In this document: positions 8,321 through 18,433 of the stretch, piece after piece | Layout: every line of letters starts with the position of its first letter | Numbering within the stretch: position 1 is the stretch's first letter | Assembly (NCBI GenBank): GCA_028716225.1 | Contig: JAQUQE010000004.1 | Span: 1-64,000, forward strand | DNA from: Dehalococcoidales bacterium | GTDB taxonomy: Bacteria; Chloroflexota; Dehalococcoidia; Dehalococcoidales; UBA5760 | DNA: 64,000 bases | Direction: 5' to 3' | Program-made: the position numbers and the translations under genes | The notes under the pieces: model-generated | Told to the model about the DNA's origin: nothing | The model's database searches: none | The model's input: only the letters and a program-made list of their open reading frames with translations

Positions 8321-8939
8321 GCAGTACCTTCACCCGCTTTAACCTCGACTTCTCCTCTCTATCCCTCTCTTCAAACTTCATGTTAAGGTATTTTATCGTT
8401 GCCTGCAGACCGGGGATTATCAAATGCTCCAAAGCGTTCACTATCCTCTTGGTCCGGTTAATCTCCATACCCAGCTGAGCCATGCCTCTCTGCAGCTCGG
8501 CCAGCTCGACGACAGCCTCCAGGCACTTTTCCGACAGCTCGGCAGTCCGGTCCAGCCAGGAAGAGGTGTCAATCATACTGTAGCCCCTGAGCGTCTGCTT
8601 ATCCTTCTTCAGCTCAAAAGCGGGGATTTTCACCCCGCCGATATTTCTCAAGCCGGCAACAACCTCAAGGCCGCCCTCGCTGGCAGTGAGTTCCTTCTCC
8701 AGAGCAATATAACCGTGATAACCGGCAGCCAGCGACAGGGCCTTATACATCGCAGAGAAATCATCAAGCAGACCCTTCTTCACCTCTACTGTCTGTCCGG
8801 CTATCTGCAGGAATTCCATAACCAGTATCGATACCCTGTCCTTGATGAGCTTCTGGATTCTGGAAGCAAGGGTAAGCCGCCGCCTTAGCTTAATCAGCTC
8901 AATCTTGGTCGGTCTGGTTACTTTAATAAGCTGTGACAT
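8307..8939 (-). CDS. atpD: V/A-type ATP synthase subunit D (central stalk)
   Basis: A 210-residue V/A-ATPase rotor-shaft subunit. The N-terminal PTKIELIKLRRRLTLASRIQ and a C-terminal Lys/Arg-rich long helix are the two ends of the coiled-coil shaft, with the globular part between. The length matches the family. It follows subunit B in the usual A-B-D order, 73 bases after the B stop. The name atpD follows V/A-ATPase usage, not the F1 beta gene. Confidence 0.92.
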   Translation of the reverse strand: MSQLIKVTRPTKIELIKLRRRLTLASRIQKLIKDRVSILVMEFLQIAGQTVEVKKGLLDDFSAMYKALSLAAGYHGYIALEKELTASEGGLEVVAGLRNIGGVKIPAFELKKDKQTLRGYSMIDTSSWLDRTAELSEKCLEAVVELAELQRGMAQLGMEINRTKRIVNALEHLIIPGLQATIKYLNMKFEERDREEKSRLKRVKVLLERK

Positions 8940-9012
8940 TTTCTATCTCTAATACCTCTACCGATCAGCCAGGAATATATTGCCCGGCTGAACCGATGCT
9001 GTCCCGATACTG

Positions 9013-10416
9013 CTAAGCCCCTCCGGCATACTTGGGAAGGTATTTCTTAATCAGATCCTCACCAATCAGCTTCAGGTCCTCTTCAGGCAGGGCCGAGAAT
9101 ATCGACCAGCCTATATCCAGGGTATCCTCAACCTTTCTTTTAGTGCCCTCTCCCTGAGAGATAAACTCCCGCTCGAACCGGTCGGCAACGTTCAGGTATA
9201 ACCTGTCTCTCTCCCCCAGTGCTTCGGCTCCGATGATGGTCGATATCTCTCTTAAGTTACACCCTTCGGCATAAGCGGCATAGAGCTGCATAAAGACGTT
9301 ATTATGGTCTTCTCTGGTCTTACCAGCCCCGATACCCTCCTTCATCATCCGTGACAGGGAGAGGAAAACATCAATCGGCGGGTATATCCCCTTTCTTTCC
9401 AAATCACGGGAAAGGACGATCTGCCCTTCCGTAATATAGCCGGTCAGATCAGGAATAGGGTGGGTGATATCATCGTCAGGCATAGTCAGGATGGGCATTA
9501 CGGTCACCGACCCTTCCTTGCCTGTAATCCGGCCCGCTCTCTCATACATCGTAGCCAGGTCGGTATACATATACCCGGGATAGCCTCTCCTCGAAGGTAT
9601 CTCCTCACGCATCGCGGAGAGCTCGCGCAGTGCTTCGCAGTAGTTGGTGATGTCGGTAATAATAACCAGCACATGCATCCCCTCCTGCCAGGCCAGGTAC
9701 TCAGCGGCGGTCAGGGCCAAGCGCGGGGTTGATATCCGCTCAATAACCGGGTCAGAAGCGGTGTTGATGAAGGCCACTGTTTTCTCCCGGGCACCGGTCT
9801 GCTCCAGATTCTGCATAAAAAAGTCGGCATCATCATAGCTGATGCCGATGGCACCAAAAACAATGGCAAACTGCTCTTCCGTCTTCTTAACCGAAGCCTG
9901 CCTGATCAGCTGCGCCACAATCCGGTTGTGGGGCAGTCCGGAGCCACTGAATATCGGCAACTTCTGCCCCCTGACCAGAGCATTGAGGCCATCTATCGCC
10001 GAGATACCGGTCTCAATAAATTCGGCGGGAGGCTCACGACCGGCCGGATTGACCAGCCCGCCGTTGACATCGAGATAGTCCCGGGGAATTATCGCTGACC
10101 CGCCGTCTATCGGGTTTCCCGAACCGTCGAATATTCTACCCAGAATATCTCTAGCTACCGGCAGCTTCAGGGTCTCTCCTTTACACCTCACCCGGCTGGC
10201 CACCAGATCCACTTCACTGACACCGCCGAAGACCTGAATAATGGTCGCTTCTTTACTGATATCTATCGCCTGACCGCGTCTTATCTCACCATTGGCAAGC
10301 CTCACATCGACCATCTCATTGAACTGCACACCCGGAATACTCTCCGCAATCAGCAGCGACCCCTTGGTACGGCTGATTGCCTTTGTCTCTTTTACATACA
10401 GTGAGTCCAGTGTCAT
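9013..10416 (-). CDS. atpB: V/A-type ATP synthase subunit B (non-catalytic)
   Basis: A 467-residue regulatory nucleotide-binding subunit. In place of a Walker A loop it has [12 protein letters not shown], the B-subunit signature. [14 protein letters not shown] is typical of the family. The frame can be extended upstream, but ATG 10416 is the likely start: it overlaps the A stop as ATGA and begins [14 protein letters not shown]. The A and B subunits form the alternating catalytic ring. Confidence 0.94.
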   Translation of the reverse strand: MTLDSLYVKETKAISRTKGSLLIAESIPGVQFNEMVDVRLANGEIRRGQAIDISKEATIIQVFGGVSEVDLVASRVRCKGETLKLPVARDILGRIFDGSGNPIDGGSAIIPRDYLDVNGGLVNPAGREPPAEFIETGISAIDGLNALVRGQKLPIFSGSGLPHNRIVAQLIRQASVKKTEEQFAIVFGAIGISYDDADFFMQNLEQTGAREKTVAFINTASDPVIERISTPRLALTAAEYLAWQEGMHVLVIITDITNYCEALRELSAMREEIPSRRGYPGYMYTDLATMYERAGRITGKEGSVTVMPILTMPDDDITHPIPDLTGYITEGQIVLSRDLERKGIYPPIDVFLSLSRMMKEGIGAGKTREDHNNVFMQLYAAYAEGCNLREISTIIGAEALGERDRLYLNVADRFEREFISQGEGTKRKVEDTLDIGWSIFSALPEEDLKLIGEDLIKKYLPKYAGGA

Positions 10417-12167
10417 GCCACTCCTCCTCTCTGGGGTACTAAGCTCGTCTCCATCTCCGCCCACAACTCCTTAATCTTCTCTTCAGCCTCATCATTGGGG
10501 ATATTCTTCATCCGGGATATCCTGGGGATTATCGGTGAGGTGCGGATTTCGGCAGTAGTTACTCCTGATTCCAGCATCTGCTGGGCCAGTTCGTAAAACC
10601 TGTTTATCGTCTGCAGCATCAACTGCGCCTTGAGCGGTACGCAGTAGGTATCGACTTCGTTATAGGCACTCTGCATCAGGAAGTCTTCCCGTATCATTCT
10701 GGTAACCATCAGTACCAGCTTATCACTCTCCGGCAGCGCTTCGGGACCAACCAGCCGGACAATCTCCTCAAGCTCGGCCTCCTGCTGCAAAAGCTTCAAG
10801 GCAATAGCCCGGGTAGTCTCCCACTGCGGGCTGATCTCGGACCACCAGTCTTTCACCCAGTCAACATAGAGGCTGTAGCTGGTCAGCCAGTTTATCGCCG
10901 GGAAATGCCTCTTGTTAGCCAGCGCGGTATCCAGGGCAAAGAAGGCATCCACAATTCTAAGCGTGTTCTGGGTTACCGGTTCGCTGAAGTCAGCCCCCGG
11001 CGGACTGACCGCCCCGGTTACGGTCACCGAACCGTTCCTATCCGGCCCCCCCAGACACTCCACCAGGCCGGACCGCTCGTAGAATGAAGCAAGTCGCGAG
11101 CCCAGATAGGCCGGGAATCCCTCTTCACCGGGTATCTCCTCAAGCCGTCCTCCGATTTCCCTCATCGCCTCCGCCCACCGCGATGTCGAATCGCAGACCA
11201 GCAGCACATCATAGCCCATATCCCGGAAGTACTCCGCCATAGTAATGCCGACAAAGATACTCGCCTCACGGGCTACCACCGGCATGTTGGATGTATTGGC
11301 GATAAATATCTCCTTCTCCTGCAGTAGCCTGCCCGTCTTCGGGTCCTTAAGTCTTCGGAAGCTGTGCAGCACGTCAGCCATCTCGTTGCCGCGCTCGCCG
11401 CAACCGACGTAGATATTGATCTGCGTCTGAGCCCAGCGGGCAAGCTGCTGTAGGGCAACCGTCTTTCCGGTGCCAAAGCCACCGGGTATCGCCGCCTTGC
11501 CACCGAGCGCCAGCGGGAACATGTAGTCGAGAATCCTCATACCGGTAATGAGCAGCTTGGAGGCAGCGAACCTCCGCCGGTAGGGGCGAGGCTTCCTCAC
11601 CGGCCATTTCTGCATCATAATAATCTCTTTCTCGCCGCCGCCATCCTCTTCAAGCAACGCTACCGGCTCGATGACAGTGTAATCGCCTTCAGCTATCTTC
11701 TTGATGACACCCTTCATTCCTACCGGGACCATTATCCTGTGCTCGACAAGATGGGTCTCGGGAACGGTACCAATAATATCGCCTTCGCCGACGGCATCAC
11801 CTACCTTGACCGTAGGGGTAAAGTGCCACTTCTTATCACGCGGCAGGGCAAACGCCTTGGCGCCACGCTCGATAAACGAGTTGTTCTCCAGCAGTACGGT
11901 CAGTGACTTCTGCAGTCCGTCATAGATAGACCCCAGAAGTCCGGGCCCCAGTTCGGCGGTCAGAATAGTCCCCGTCCCCTTAACTTCCTCACCAACCTTG
12001 AGACCCTGGGTATCCTCATGTACCTGGATTATTGCCTTATCCTCATCCAGTCCGATGACCTCCCCGACCAGCCTATCACTGCCTATTTCAACAATCTCAT
12101 AAACCTGGGCCCCCTTCATATCCTCACCGATGACCAGAGGCCCGGAGATGCGCCATACTTTACCCAT
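10413..12167 (-). CDS. atpA: V/A-type ATP synthase subunit A (catalytic)
   Basis: A 584-residue catalytic subunit. Order: beta-barrel from residue 1, the V/A-specific insertion at about 110-190, and Walker A GGFGTGKT near 230. [19 protein letters not shown] covers the Walker B region, and the C-terminal helical domain follows. GGAGG lies just upstream of ATG 12167. It drives or uses ATP hydrolysis in the cytoplasmic head of the membrane ATPase. Confidence 0.95.
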   Translation of the reverse strand: MGKVWRISGPLVIGEDMKGAQVYEIVEIGSDRLVGEVIGLDEDKAIIQVHEDTQGLKVGEEVKGTGTILTAELGPGLLGSIYDGLQKSLTVLLENNSFIERGAKAFALPRDKKWHFTPTVKVGDAVGEGDIIGTVPETHLVEHRIMVPVGMKGVIKKIAEGDYTVIEPVALLEEDGGGEKEIIMMQKWPVRKPRPYRRRFAASKLLITGMRILDYMFPLALGGKAAIPGGFGTGKTVALQQLARWAQTQINIYVGCGERGNEMADVLHSFRRLKDPKTGRLLQEKEIFIANTSNMPVVAREASIFVGITMAEYFRDMGYDVLLVCDSTSRWAEAMREIGGRLEEIPGEEGFPAYLGSRLASFYERSGLVECLGGPDRNGSVTVTGAVSPPGADFSEPVTQNTLRIVDAFFALDTALANKRHFPAINWLTSYSLYVDWVKDWWSEISPQWETTRAIALKLLQQEAELEEIVRLVGPEALPESDKLVLMVTRMIREDFLMQSAYNEVDTYCVPLKAQLMLQTINRFYELAQQMLESGVTTAEIRTSPIIPRISRMKNIPNDEAEEKIKELWAEMETSLVPQRGGVA

Positions 12168-12192
12168 ATCTTACCTCCTCCATAAAACACGC

Positions 12193-12543
12193 CTAGATTT
12201 CTATATCGAAGCCGATAAATTTCCTGATATAAGCCTTGTAATACCGGGAGACGTCCTCATAACGCGTACCGTATCTCGAGGGAACCTCGATGACCACCGG
12301 CGGCGAAACCCTCTTTTCCTGAATGCGGGCCAGCAGGTCGTCAACATGTCTGGCGTAGTCTTCCAGTATCACTATTATGGCAACACCGGGTTCAGCCAGC
12401 TCTGCACCGACGGCCTTCCTGACCTCCTCGGCATTAGTCCCGTCCTCTATCACGTGATACCTGCTTACCCCAGCCAGTCTCAGCCCGTTGACCAGGTCTT
12501 CGTCCCCGATTACAACTATGCCCAGGTGCTTTACGTCTACCAC
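12193..12543 (-). CDS. atpF: V/A-type ATP synthase subunit F
   Basis: A 116-residue regulatory stalk subunit with the alternating alpha/beta fold: LGIVVIGDEDLVNGLRLAG, then GVAIIVILEDYARHV, then PPVVIEVPSRYG. It starts at GTG 12543, three bases after the subunit C stop. Position between C and A is standard for V/A-ATPase operons. Confidence 0.9.
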   Translation of the reverse strand: MVDVKHLGIVVIGDEDLVNGLRLAGVSRYHVIEDGTNAEEVRKAVGAELAEPGVAIIVILEDYARHVDDLLARIQEKRVSPPVVIEVPSRYGTRYEDVSRYYKAYIRKFIGFDIEI

Positions 12544-12545
12544 TA

Positions 12546-13580
12546 TCAGAACACCAGATACTCTTTTATTTCATCCGTAGATATACCGTCGAAAGCCGCC
12601 TTCATTATCAGCCTCAGGTTCCTTATTTCCACCTCTGCGACAGTTAAATACCAGGCAATCACCAGAGGACTCATCACCCGTGGCGACAGCATCTCCTTCA
12701 GCAGCTGGAACCTGTGCCTGTCAATAATCTCCTCAACGGCGGTGATGCTTTTGCTCCGGTTATAGCCGGCTACTACTTCGTCCGCAATAACACGGTATGG
12801 GGTACCCCCTAAGGCATTGGGAATATCAGCCAGCTTGCCGGATAGCAGTCCCGCAACCGCCTGGCTAGAGAGCAGATACCCTCCGGTGATGATGCAGCCG
12901 GAGACCGCCGCCCCTATTTCCTCAATGACAGCGCGGCTGACAATCTTAAGGTTGATCAAATCGACGCTAAGCCCGAAGGTCTTAGCCAGAATGAAACCGT
13001 CTTCTACATCTTTGGCCGTATCCAGGAGGTTCTTGTAATACTCCCCATCCAGTCCCGCTTCCATCTGTAGCTTAAGTCCCGTCTCATTCCCTGTGTCGTA
13101 CTCCCTGATGACAGAGGCATAGGTCCCCAGTCCACATTCGACCAGCAGCCGGATAACGGCGTCAACACTAGCGGCACGGGCAAGCTCATCAAGCAGCCCG
13201 CGCATATGAATAACCCCCACCGGTATCAGGTTGGCCTGCTTACCAGTCGGGATGCTCTGCAGGACAGCCTTGATGTTGATAATATCGTACCTTACTTTGT
13301 AGGCATTCAGTACCTTACACATATCATCCGGCATAAGCCTGAGAGCTTCCAACCGTTCCAGACACCGGCCAAAATACTGCCATAAGCAGCGGTCGGAGTC
13401 ATCGAAAGTCTTGACCGATGCCGTCTCAAGGTACCCGCCGACCTCGGTATCCCGGATAGCCTCCATCACATCAGGTACGGCAGCATTCCGGGACAGCCGA
13501 TTGATGTGATCAGGAGTCACCATCCTGGCCTCAGCTCCTTTCAGGTAAGCCGACATAAAAGCATATTCCGCGTTGGACAC
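12546..13580 (-). CDS. atpC: V/A-type ATP synthase subunit C
   Basis: A 344-residue all-helical subunit (V-ATPase d/AC39 family) that links the central stalk to the K ring. YKVRYDIINIKAVLQS and the second LINLKIVSRAVIEE are the repeated D-x-x-N-x-K signature. It lies between E and F. Sequence divergence is typical for this subunit; the call rests on the repeats and gene order. Confidence 0.88.
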   Translation of the reverse strand: MSNAEYAFMSAYLKGAEARMVTPDHINRLSRNAAVPDVMEAIRDTEVGGYLETASVKTFDDSDRCLWQYFGRCLERLEALRLMPDDMCKVLNAYKVRYDIINIKAVLQSIPTGKQANLIPVGVIHMRGLLDELARAASVDAVIRLLVECGLGTYASVIREYDTGNETGLKLQMEAGLDGEYYKNLLDTAKDVEDGFILAKTFGLSVDLINLKIVSRAVIEEIGAAVSGCIITGGYLLSSQAVAGLLSGKLADIPNALGGTPYRVIADEVVAGYNRSKSITAVEEIIDRHRFQLLKEMLSPRVMSPLVIAWYLTVAEVEIRNLRLIMKAAFDGISTDEIKEYLVF

Positions 13581-13592
13581 AATTAACTCCGA

Positions 13593-14180
13593 TTAATCCG
13601 GAAAGAGATCCCTGCCTATTTCCGGCAGCAACCTTGGCAGTAGCATCTCCAGCCTGGTTTCGTAGGTATCGTCTATCCGGATTTTGCCGTCAACATCCTC
13701 GACGATGACCCCGCCACTGCAGTCATACTCCTTGACCTCAACTATCCTGGCAGCCAGTTCCTTATCACGGGCAAGGAGCTTTTTTACCCCGCCGATATCT
13801 TTAGGGGAAAGATAGACCCTGCCTTTAGCGGTGCCAAGAGGAGCAGCGGCCTCTTTGAGCAGGCCCGCCAGCGAACCTTCGTCCCTCGAGCCTGTGGCAA
13901 GCTGCTTTCTTACTCTATCAATTATCTCATCGATTACATCGGACTTGGCCCGGGACAGCTCCTGACGGGCTTTCACGGTAGCCTGAGCCTCGATCCGGGT
14001 AGCTTCCTCACCGGCCTGCCGGAGAATCCTGCTCTTCTCCTCCTCCAACCTGACCAGCTGCTGCTTCTTGGCCTGCTCGATCTCCTGACTGGCCTTAGCC
14101 TCGGCTTCCGCTACAATACCATCAGCCTCGGTCTTTACTTTATCCAGGATGGCTTCGCCTATTTTATCCATTCCTGTCAT
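13593..14180 (-). CDS. atpE: V/A-type ATP synthase subunit E (peripheral stalk)
   Basis: A 195-residue peripheral-stalk subunit. The first 100 residues form a long charged helix (AEAKASQEIEQAKKQQ, then EEEKSRILRQAGEEATRIEA). A mixed alpha/beta domain with GGVIVEDVDGKIRIDDTYETRL follows, the family signature. It pairs with the coiled-coil G/H subunit at the head of the operon. ATG 14180 or, three codons on, ATG 14171 could be the start. Confidence 0.9.
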   Translation of the reverse strand: MTGMDKIGEAILDKVKTEADGIVAEAEAKASQEIEQAKKQQLVRLEEEKSRILRQAGEEATRIEAQATVKARQELSRAKSDVIDEIIDRVRKQLATGSRDEGSLAGLLKEAAAPLGTAKGRVYLSPKDIGGVKKLLARDKELAARIVEVKEYDCSGGVIVEDVDGKIRIDDTYETRLEMLLPRLLPEIGRDLFPD

Positions 14181-14191
14181 CTAAGATACTC

Positions 14192-14662
14192 CTACATAAG
14201 TCCTAACATGCTCATCAGCATGATAGTGAAGACCAAACCGAGAACACCGAGCAGCTCAACAAACACAGCCAGCATCATGGAATTGGTTAATATCTGCCCT
14301 CTGGTCTTGGGCAGGAGAGAGATACCCGACGCACACACGGCACCCTGATACGCTGCCGAGAAAAACTCGGCCAGGGCAGCCATAATACCAAGGCCGAGCA
14401 CGGCAAAGCCGCCTCCGCCGGTCGCGGGCAGCTTATCAACGACATTGGAGGTAATCAGTATCATTATAATGAGTCCGTAGAAGGCCTGTGTCATCGGTAA
14501 GGATGCCAGAACGATGACATTCCTGAGTTGTCCTCTATCCTCAGAGAGAACAGCCACACCGGCGGAGGCTGCCTTGGCTATCCCGACCGAGGCACCGGCC
14601 AGACCACCGCCCAGGGCCAGGGCACCACCGAGAGTAGCTAGAGATGATGGGTCAATTAACAT
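14192..14662 (-). CDS. atpK: V/A-type ATP synthase subunit K (membrane rotor ring), Na+-type residues
   Basis: A 156-residue duplicated proteolipid with four membrane helices in two hairpins. The second helix has SLPMTQAFYGLI, the third is followed by FFSAAYQGAVCASG, and the fourth has VELLGVLGLVF. These place Thr-Gln, Gln and Glu where the Na+-binding residues of Enterococcus hirae NtpK lie (T64, Q65, Q110, E139), as I recall them. The first hairpin lacks a carboxylate and the second keeps it, as in NtpK. The enzyme may therefore couple to Na+, although sequence alone is not proof. Confidence 0.92.
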   Translation of the reverse strand: MLIDPSSLATLGGALALGGGLAGASVGIAKAASAGVAVLSEDRGQLRNVIVLASLPMTQAFYGLIIMILITSNVVDKLPATGGGGFAVLGLGIMAALAEFFSAAYQGAVCASGISLLPKTRGQILTNSMMLAVFVELLGVLGLVFTIMLMSMLGLM

Positions 14663-14677
14663 TTTCGCACTTCCTTT

Positions 14678-16705
14678 CTAAGATTTTGCTCCCACCAATA
14701 CGGGTGGCCGCTTAATCAACTTAAATGGACTATATATCCTGCCCCCTCCTTCATAGAACTTAAACAAGAACTCGACAAAACACAGCCGGAGTGAATGGAT
14801 AAATCCGGTCAGGACACTGAGCAACAGGTTGACAGTGTGTCCTATAACCAGAATTAGAATACTTAGAGCACCACCGGCGATGACACCGACCATACCCGAG
14901 AAAGGCAACAGGTCGCCGAATAGGGGCCCCAGCATATTGAATACTGTAGCCAGATAGTAAGTAGCCAGGCCCACACCGGCGATTCTGGCATAGGACATAA
15001 TATCACCCAGGATGCCGGTGATATCAAAAAGCCAGAGTATCGCCCCGAGGCCACCCTTCTCGATAAAATTGCCGGCGACTATCATGCCTATCCCGGCGAT
15101 AGCAAAGTACAGGGAGACATCATAGACCTGAGGCGAGAACTGAGGCATCCTGATAATAAGGCCGAGCACGGAGGGAATATCCACATTCATTACGGCGCGT
15201 ATGATATAGAGTGCGCCGAACTGAAGTGAAAAGAGCCCCACCTTGGCAACTATGGCACCCCGGTTTCTCTCCTTGACCATCTTGATGAGAGCCAGTACAT
15301 TGCCGATATTGACATGGATGAAACCGATAAAAAGCGCCAGTATGACAAAGATTAGCGGATTTTGCAGTAGCCGCTGGACCCCGGTAACCAGACCGGGATC
15401 CCCGAGTCCAAACATGGTGTGGATATTACCCAGATAGCTGCCGCTAAGCAGGCCCAGGGCAAGGCCAACTCCGCCGCAGATATACAGAACTCTCTGCAGC
15501 AGCATCACCGCCTCGGACCTGGTTCCGCCGAGGAATTTGACAACCAGAAACCGGCTAATCAGAATCATCCCTGCCGCATAGACCACATCGGCTGTCATCA
15601 ATCCATAGAAAATAGCAAAGGAGTAGGCGACAATGGGCGTCGGGTCCCATTCCCTGTATTTGGGAATAGCAAACAGGTTGACCACGACCTGGAATGGTCT
15701 CAGCGGAGTCGGGTTCTTCATCTTGGTGGGCGGTTCTTCCGAGTCCTCCGGCTCCCTGGTATCAACGAAGATATACTCTATACTATCCTTAAGCTGAAAG
15801 ACCAGCGTCTCAGCGCTGTTTGCCGGTATCCACCCTTCCACCGAGGTGACATACTTCGCTTCACAGGCCCGGCTTAAGACCGATAGCCGCTGTCTTTCTG
15901 CCGCCAGCGCCCCTTTAAAGAGGGCAAGCGTCTTTACGTCCTGCCTGGCCTTATTCTGGAGTTCCTGATAGGTTGCGGACAGGCTTTCCTCGAGCTTTTG
16001 CAGCCTGGTCTCAGTATTGTTAAGAAACCCGCCCAGGCTTTGATTGCCGTCCGGTATCAACAGGGCCCTACCTCCGGCACCGCTAATCAGAGATTCGATG
16101 GCATCCCGGTTCTCCACCTTAGCAATAAGGTAAAGAACGGCCTCGTCTTCCACAGCGGCAACAGAGCTTTCAAAAAGATAACCCTGAATCTCATCGCGTA
16201 AAGCCTGGTATGCTTCGGCAGGCAGCACAAAGACCCGGGAAAAAAGGTAGTCTCCGGAGAATTCCAGGTCCTTCAGCTTAAGATCGTAGAATTGAGTGAG
16301 TAGCCCTAGATGTCTTTTCTGCTCGGTCAATTCCCGAATCTCGTTATCGGTCTTGACCGCCTTATCGTACAGTCCGGCGAAGCGGGTGTACAATGACCGT
16401 ACTTCCCGGCTGAGTTCGGGAAATGGGCGGGTGTATACCACCTCGACGTCTTCTTCAGGCAAGACCTCCTCTTTCCCGGTGAGGTAGCCCAGCATGTTGT
16501 TCACAAAGGTCGCCAGTTCAGTGACTTCCTTTCGCTGGCTCTCGATAGCCGCCCTGTCTACCGGCTTTAGCTCTTTAGCCTCCTCAACGTGAAGGACCCC
16601 GACTTTATGCAGGGTCTTTAGGGTCTGCTCGGAGTAATCCTTAAGGGTAACGACTCTCACCTTAACCATCGATTCAGGAGAATTGACGATTATCGGTGGA
16701 GTCAT
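14678..16705 (-). CDS. atpI: V/A-type ATP synthase subunit I (stator, ion channel)
   Basis: A 675-residue stator subunit. The first 340 residues are cytoplasmic and helical, with VRVVTLKDYSEQTLKTLHKVG at the start, and the C-terminal half has about eight membrane helices. Family motifs are FYGLMTADVVYA near 370, the ILGDIMSYARIAGVGLA region near 570, and the channel helix LLSVLTGFIHSLRLCFVEFL near 635, which carries the essential arginine. The first codon overlaps the G/H stop as ATGA. A start at the internal MVKVRVV is possible. Confidence 0.93.
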   Translation of the reverse strand: MTPPIIVNSPESMVKVRVVTLKDYSEQTLKTLHKVGVLHVEEAKELKPVDRAAIESQRKEVTELATFVNNMLGYLTGKEEVLPEEDVEVVYTRPFPELSREVRSLYTRFAGLYDKAVKTDNEIRELTEQKRHLGLLTQFYDLKLKDLEFSGDYLFSRVFVLPAEAYQALRDEIQGYLFESSVAAVEDEAVLYLIAKVENRDAIESLISGAGGRALLIPDGNQSLGGFLNNTETRLQKLEESLSATYQELQNKARQDVKTLALFKGALAAERQRLSVLSRACEAKYVTSVEGWIPANSAETLVFQLKDSIEYIFVDTREPEDSEEPPTKMKNPTPLRPFQVVVNLFAIPKYREWDPTPIVAYSFAIFYGLMTADVVYAAGMILISRFLVVKFLGGTRSEAVMLLQRVLYICGGVGLALGLLSGSYLGNIHTMFGLGDPGLVTGVQRLLQNPLIFVILALFIGFIHVNIGNVLALIKMVKERNRGAIVAKVGLFSLQFGALYIIRAVMNVDIPSVLGLIIRMPQFSPQVYDVSLYFAIAGIGMIVAGNFIEKGGLGAILWLFDITGILGDIMSYARIAGVGLATYYLATVFNMLGPLFGDLLPFSGMVGVIAGGALSILILVIGHTVNLLLSVLTGFIHSLRLCFVEFLFKFYEGGGRIYSPFKLIKRPPVLVGAKS

Positions 16706-17022
16706 CTCGAACCGGCTCCGCTGACGATATTCACGATACGGCCGGCAATCTCTGTCATCTTCTTACCGGAACCGGCTCTAATCTCAGAGGCATCTTTCTT
16801 TGATTGCTCGATCTCCCGGGCCGCCTTTTCCCTGGCACCATCCAGAGTCTGCTCACACTCCCTCTTCACCTCATCCAGGGATACTTCGGAGGCAAGAATA
16901 ACCCGGGCTTCCTCCTTAGCTTTGAGAATAATTTCACTGGCACGACGCTGAGCTTCCTTAAGAGTTTTTTCCGCTTCAGCCTCAATCATTTCAACGCTAG
17001 TCGTTATTTCCTCAGCAGGCAT
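16702..17022 (-). CDS. V/A-type ATP synthase subunit G/H (peripheral stalk coiled coil)
   Basis: A 106-residue, almost wholly helical protein rich in Glu, Lys and Ala, with heptad-like repeats such as EAEKTLKEAQRRASEIILKA. This is the partner of subunit E. It is the first gene of the ATPase operon, with a roughly 215-nt leader from the promoter at 17244-17272. Confidence 0.82.
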   Translation of the reverse strand: MPAEEITTSVEMIEAEAEKTLKEAQRRASEIILKAKEEARVILASEVSLDEVKRECEQTLDGAREKAAREIEQSKKDASEIRAGSGKKMTEIAGRIVNIVSGAGSR

Positions 17023-17180
17023 AGCACACCTCTTTCCAGAGAACTTTCGGGTTGACTGACACAGGGAGAGGACTTACCGTTTACCGGCGTATATCTTGAG
17101 TCGTCACTGCCTCCAACCCACGCTGTTCTACATTGATTAATCAAAACACGAAACCAACCTGCGATGTCATAGGAAGAGGA

Positions 17181-17206
17181 AGAGCCCTGATCCCGGCGGA
17201 GGCTCT
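17181..17206 (-). promoter_or_regulatory. Hairpin in the leader of the V/A-ATPase operon
   Basis: AGAGCC (17181-17186) pairs with GGCTCT (17201-17206) around a 14-nt GC-rich loop, about 30 nt into the predicted transcript. No U-tract follows, so it is not a normal intrinsic terminator. It may be a structured 5' element or nothing. Confidence 0.3.
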
Positions 17207-17243
17207 CCCCGTATGGAAATAATCGCTCAACAACCAGTTTGTG

Positions 17244-17272
17244 ATTATAACATAACTTTTTCCAGTGGTAAA
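17244..17272 (-). promoter_or_regulatory. Predicted promoter of the V/A-ATPase operon
   Basis: On the minus strand a -35-like TTTACC (17272-17267) and a perfect TATAAT (17249-17244) are spaced 17 bases apart. The promoter begins just four bases past the antiporter stop codon. Initiation near 17237 gives a leader of about 215 nt. Confidence 0.55.
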
Positions 17273-17275
17273 CCC

Positions 17276-18286
17276 CTACCCCACCCCCATGCCGGAGATA
17301 AAGATGCGGTAGATACCGAAAATATAGAGCCCAACCAGGGCAACGGAATACCAGCTGACCAGGGAAAATGTTTTGCGCTGTTGCCGAAAGCGGATCCCGA
17401 TGATAACCAGCAGGCTCATCACAATTACCAGCAACGCTGTGACCAGGTGAGCGCCCAGCACCGAGGAGAGGACCGGACCTCTCCGGTAGGCGAGGTCAAC
17501 CGGGGTGATAAGGGCAAGGTTAAACATATTGCTGCCCAGCACGTCTGCCACTGCCATATCCACCGCCCCCAAACGCAGGGCAGCCAGAGTAACCACCAGT
17601 TCGGGCATCGAGGTGGTAATCGCCAGAAACAGGCTGCCGACAAAGCTGGTATGAAGACTGTAGGTAGTGGAAATCTCTTCGCCGACAAAGGACAACCATA
17701 TCCCGGCACCGATAATAGCAGCCGCCGACAGGGCAAACCTGAGATAGACCGTCTTTTTGGACAGATCATCATATTGAGCGGGCATTACCTGAGCTGACGC
17801 TGCCCGGTTATTACGTTCGGAACGGAATACCCACCATATCCCGACCAGATAAAGGAGAAGAGGCAATATCCCGGTCAGGTTGATCCAACCCAGCGTCACA
17901 CCCGAGAAAAACCTTCCCGCACCTATTCCTGCGGCAACGACAGCGGCGATCATGATGCCGCTGGCTGCCGATGCAATGTGACTTGGGCTGACCCGGCTCA
18001 GGATCGGCATGGGCCGATAGATAGTATCCATTACGGCTATCAACGCCAGATTAAAAATGCAGCTGCCCAGGAGGGTCCCCACCGCTAAATCGGGCAGTTT
18101 GACCAGGGCAACCGCACTGACTCCGGTAACCAATTCCGGCATAGAGGTAATCGCCGCCAGAAGCAGCAGGCCTATCCATATCCGTCCTACGCCTGTCTTC
18201 TCACTGATGGCGTCTCCGTATCGCGCCAGTCTTGTTCCTGAGAAGAGAATGATAGCAATGCAGGCAGCAAACTTTAACCAGACCAC
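17276..18286 (-). CDS. CaCA-family calcium/sodium:cation antiporter
   Basis: A 336-residue inner-membrane exchanger with the two inverted alpha repeats of the Ca2+/cation antiporter superfamily. The first has LLLLAAITSMPELVTGVSAV and GSCIFNLALI. The second has FLAITTSMPELVVTLAALRL and GSNMFNLALI. About ten membrane helices are visible, with a soluble loop near residues 165-180. The Glu in each S-M-P-E motif is a cation ligand. GTG start. It lies directly upstream of the V/A-ATPase promoter, which would fit Na+ cycling. Confidence 0.88.
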   Translation of the reverse strand: MVWLKFAACIAIILFSGTRLARYGDAISEKTGVGRIWIGLLLLAAITSMPELVTGVSAVALVKLPDLAVGTLLGSCIFNLALIAVMDTIYRPMPILSRVSPSHIASAASGIMIAAVVAAGIGAGRFFSGVTLGWINLTGILPLLLYLVGIWWVFRSERNNRAASAQVMPAQYDDLSKKTVYLRFALSAAAIIGAGIWLSFVGEEISTTYSLHTSFVGSLFLAITTSMPELVVTLAALRLGAVDMAVADVLGSNMFNLALITPVDLAYRRGPVLSSVLGAHLVTALLVIVMSLLVIIGIRFRQQRKTFSLVSWYSVALVGLYIFGIYRIFISGMGVG

Positions 18287-18433
18287 AACCTGTTACTCCC
18301 GGAAAATGGCCGTATCCTGGTCAGCATACAATATCAGCGGCAAGTTCGTAAAGCAGCATATCAAGCAGAATAGCGGGCCGGGAGCTGTATCAGCTTGCCC
18401 TGAGACGAGGTTTTAGGATAGAATCTGAAGTTG

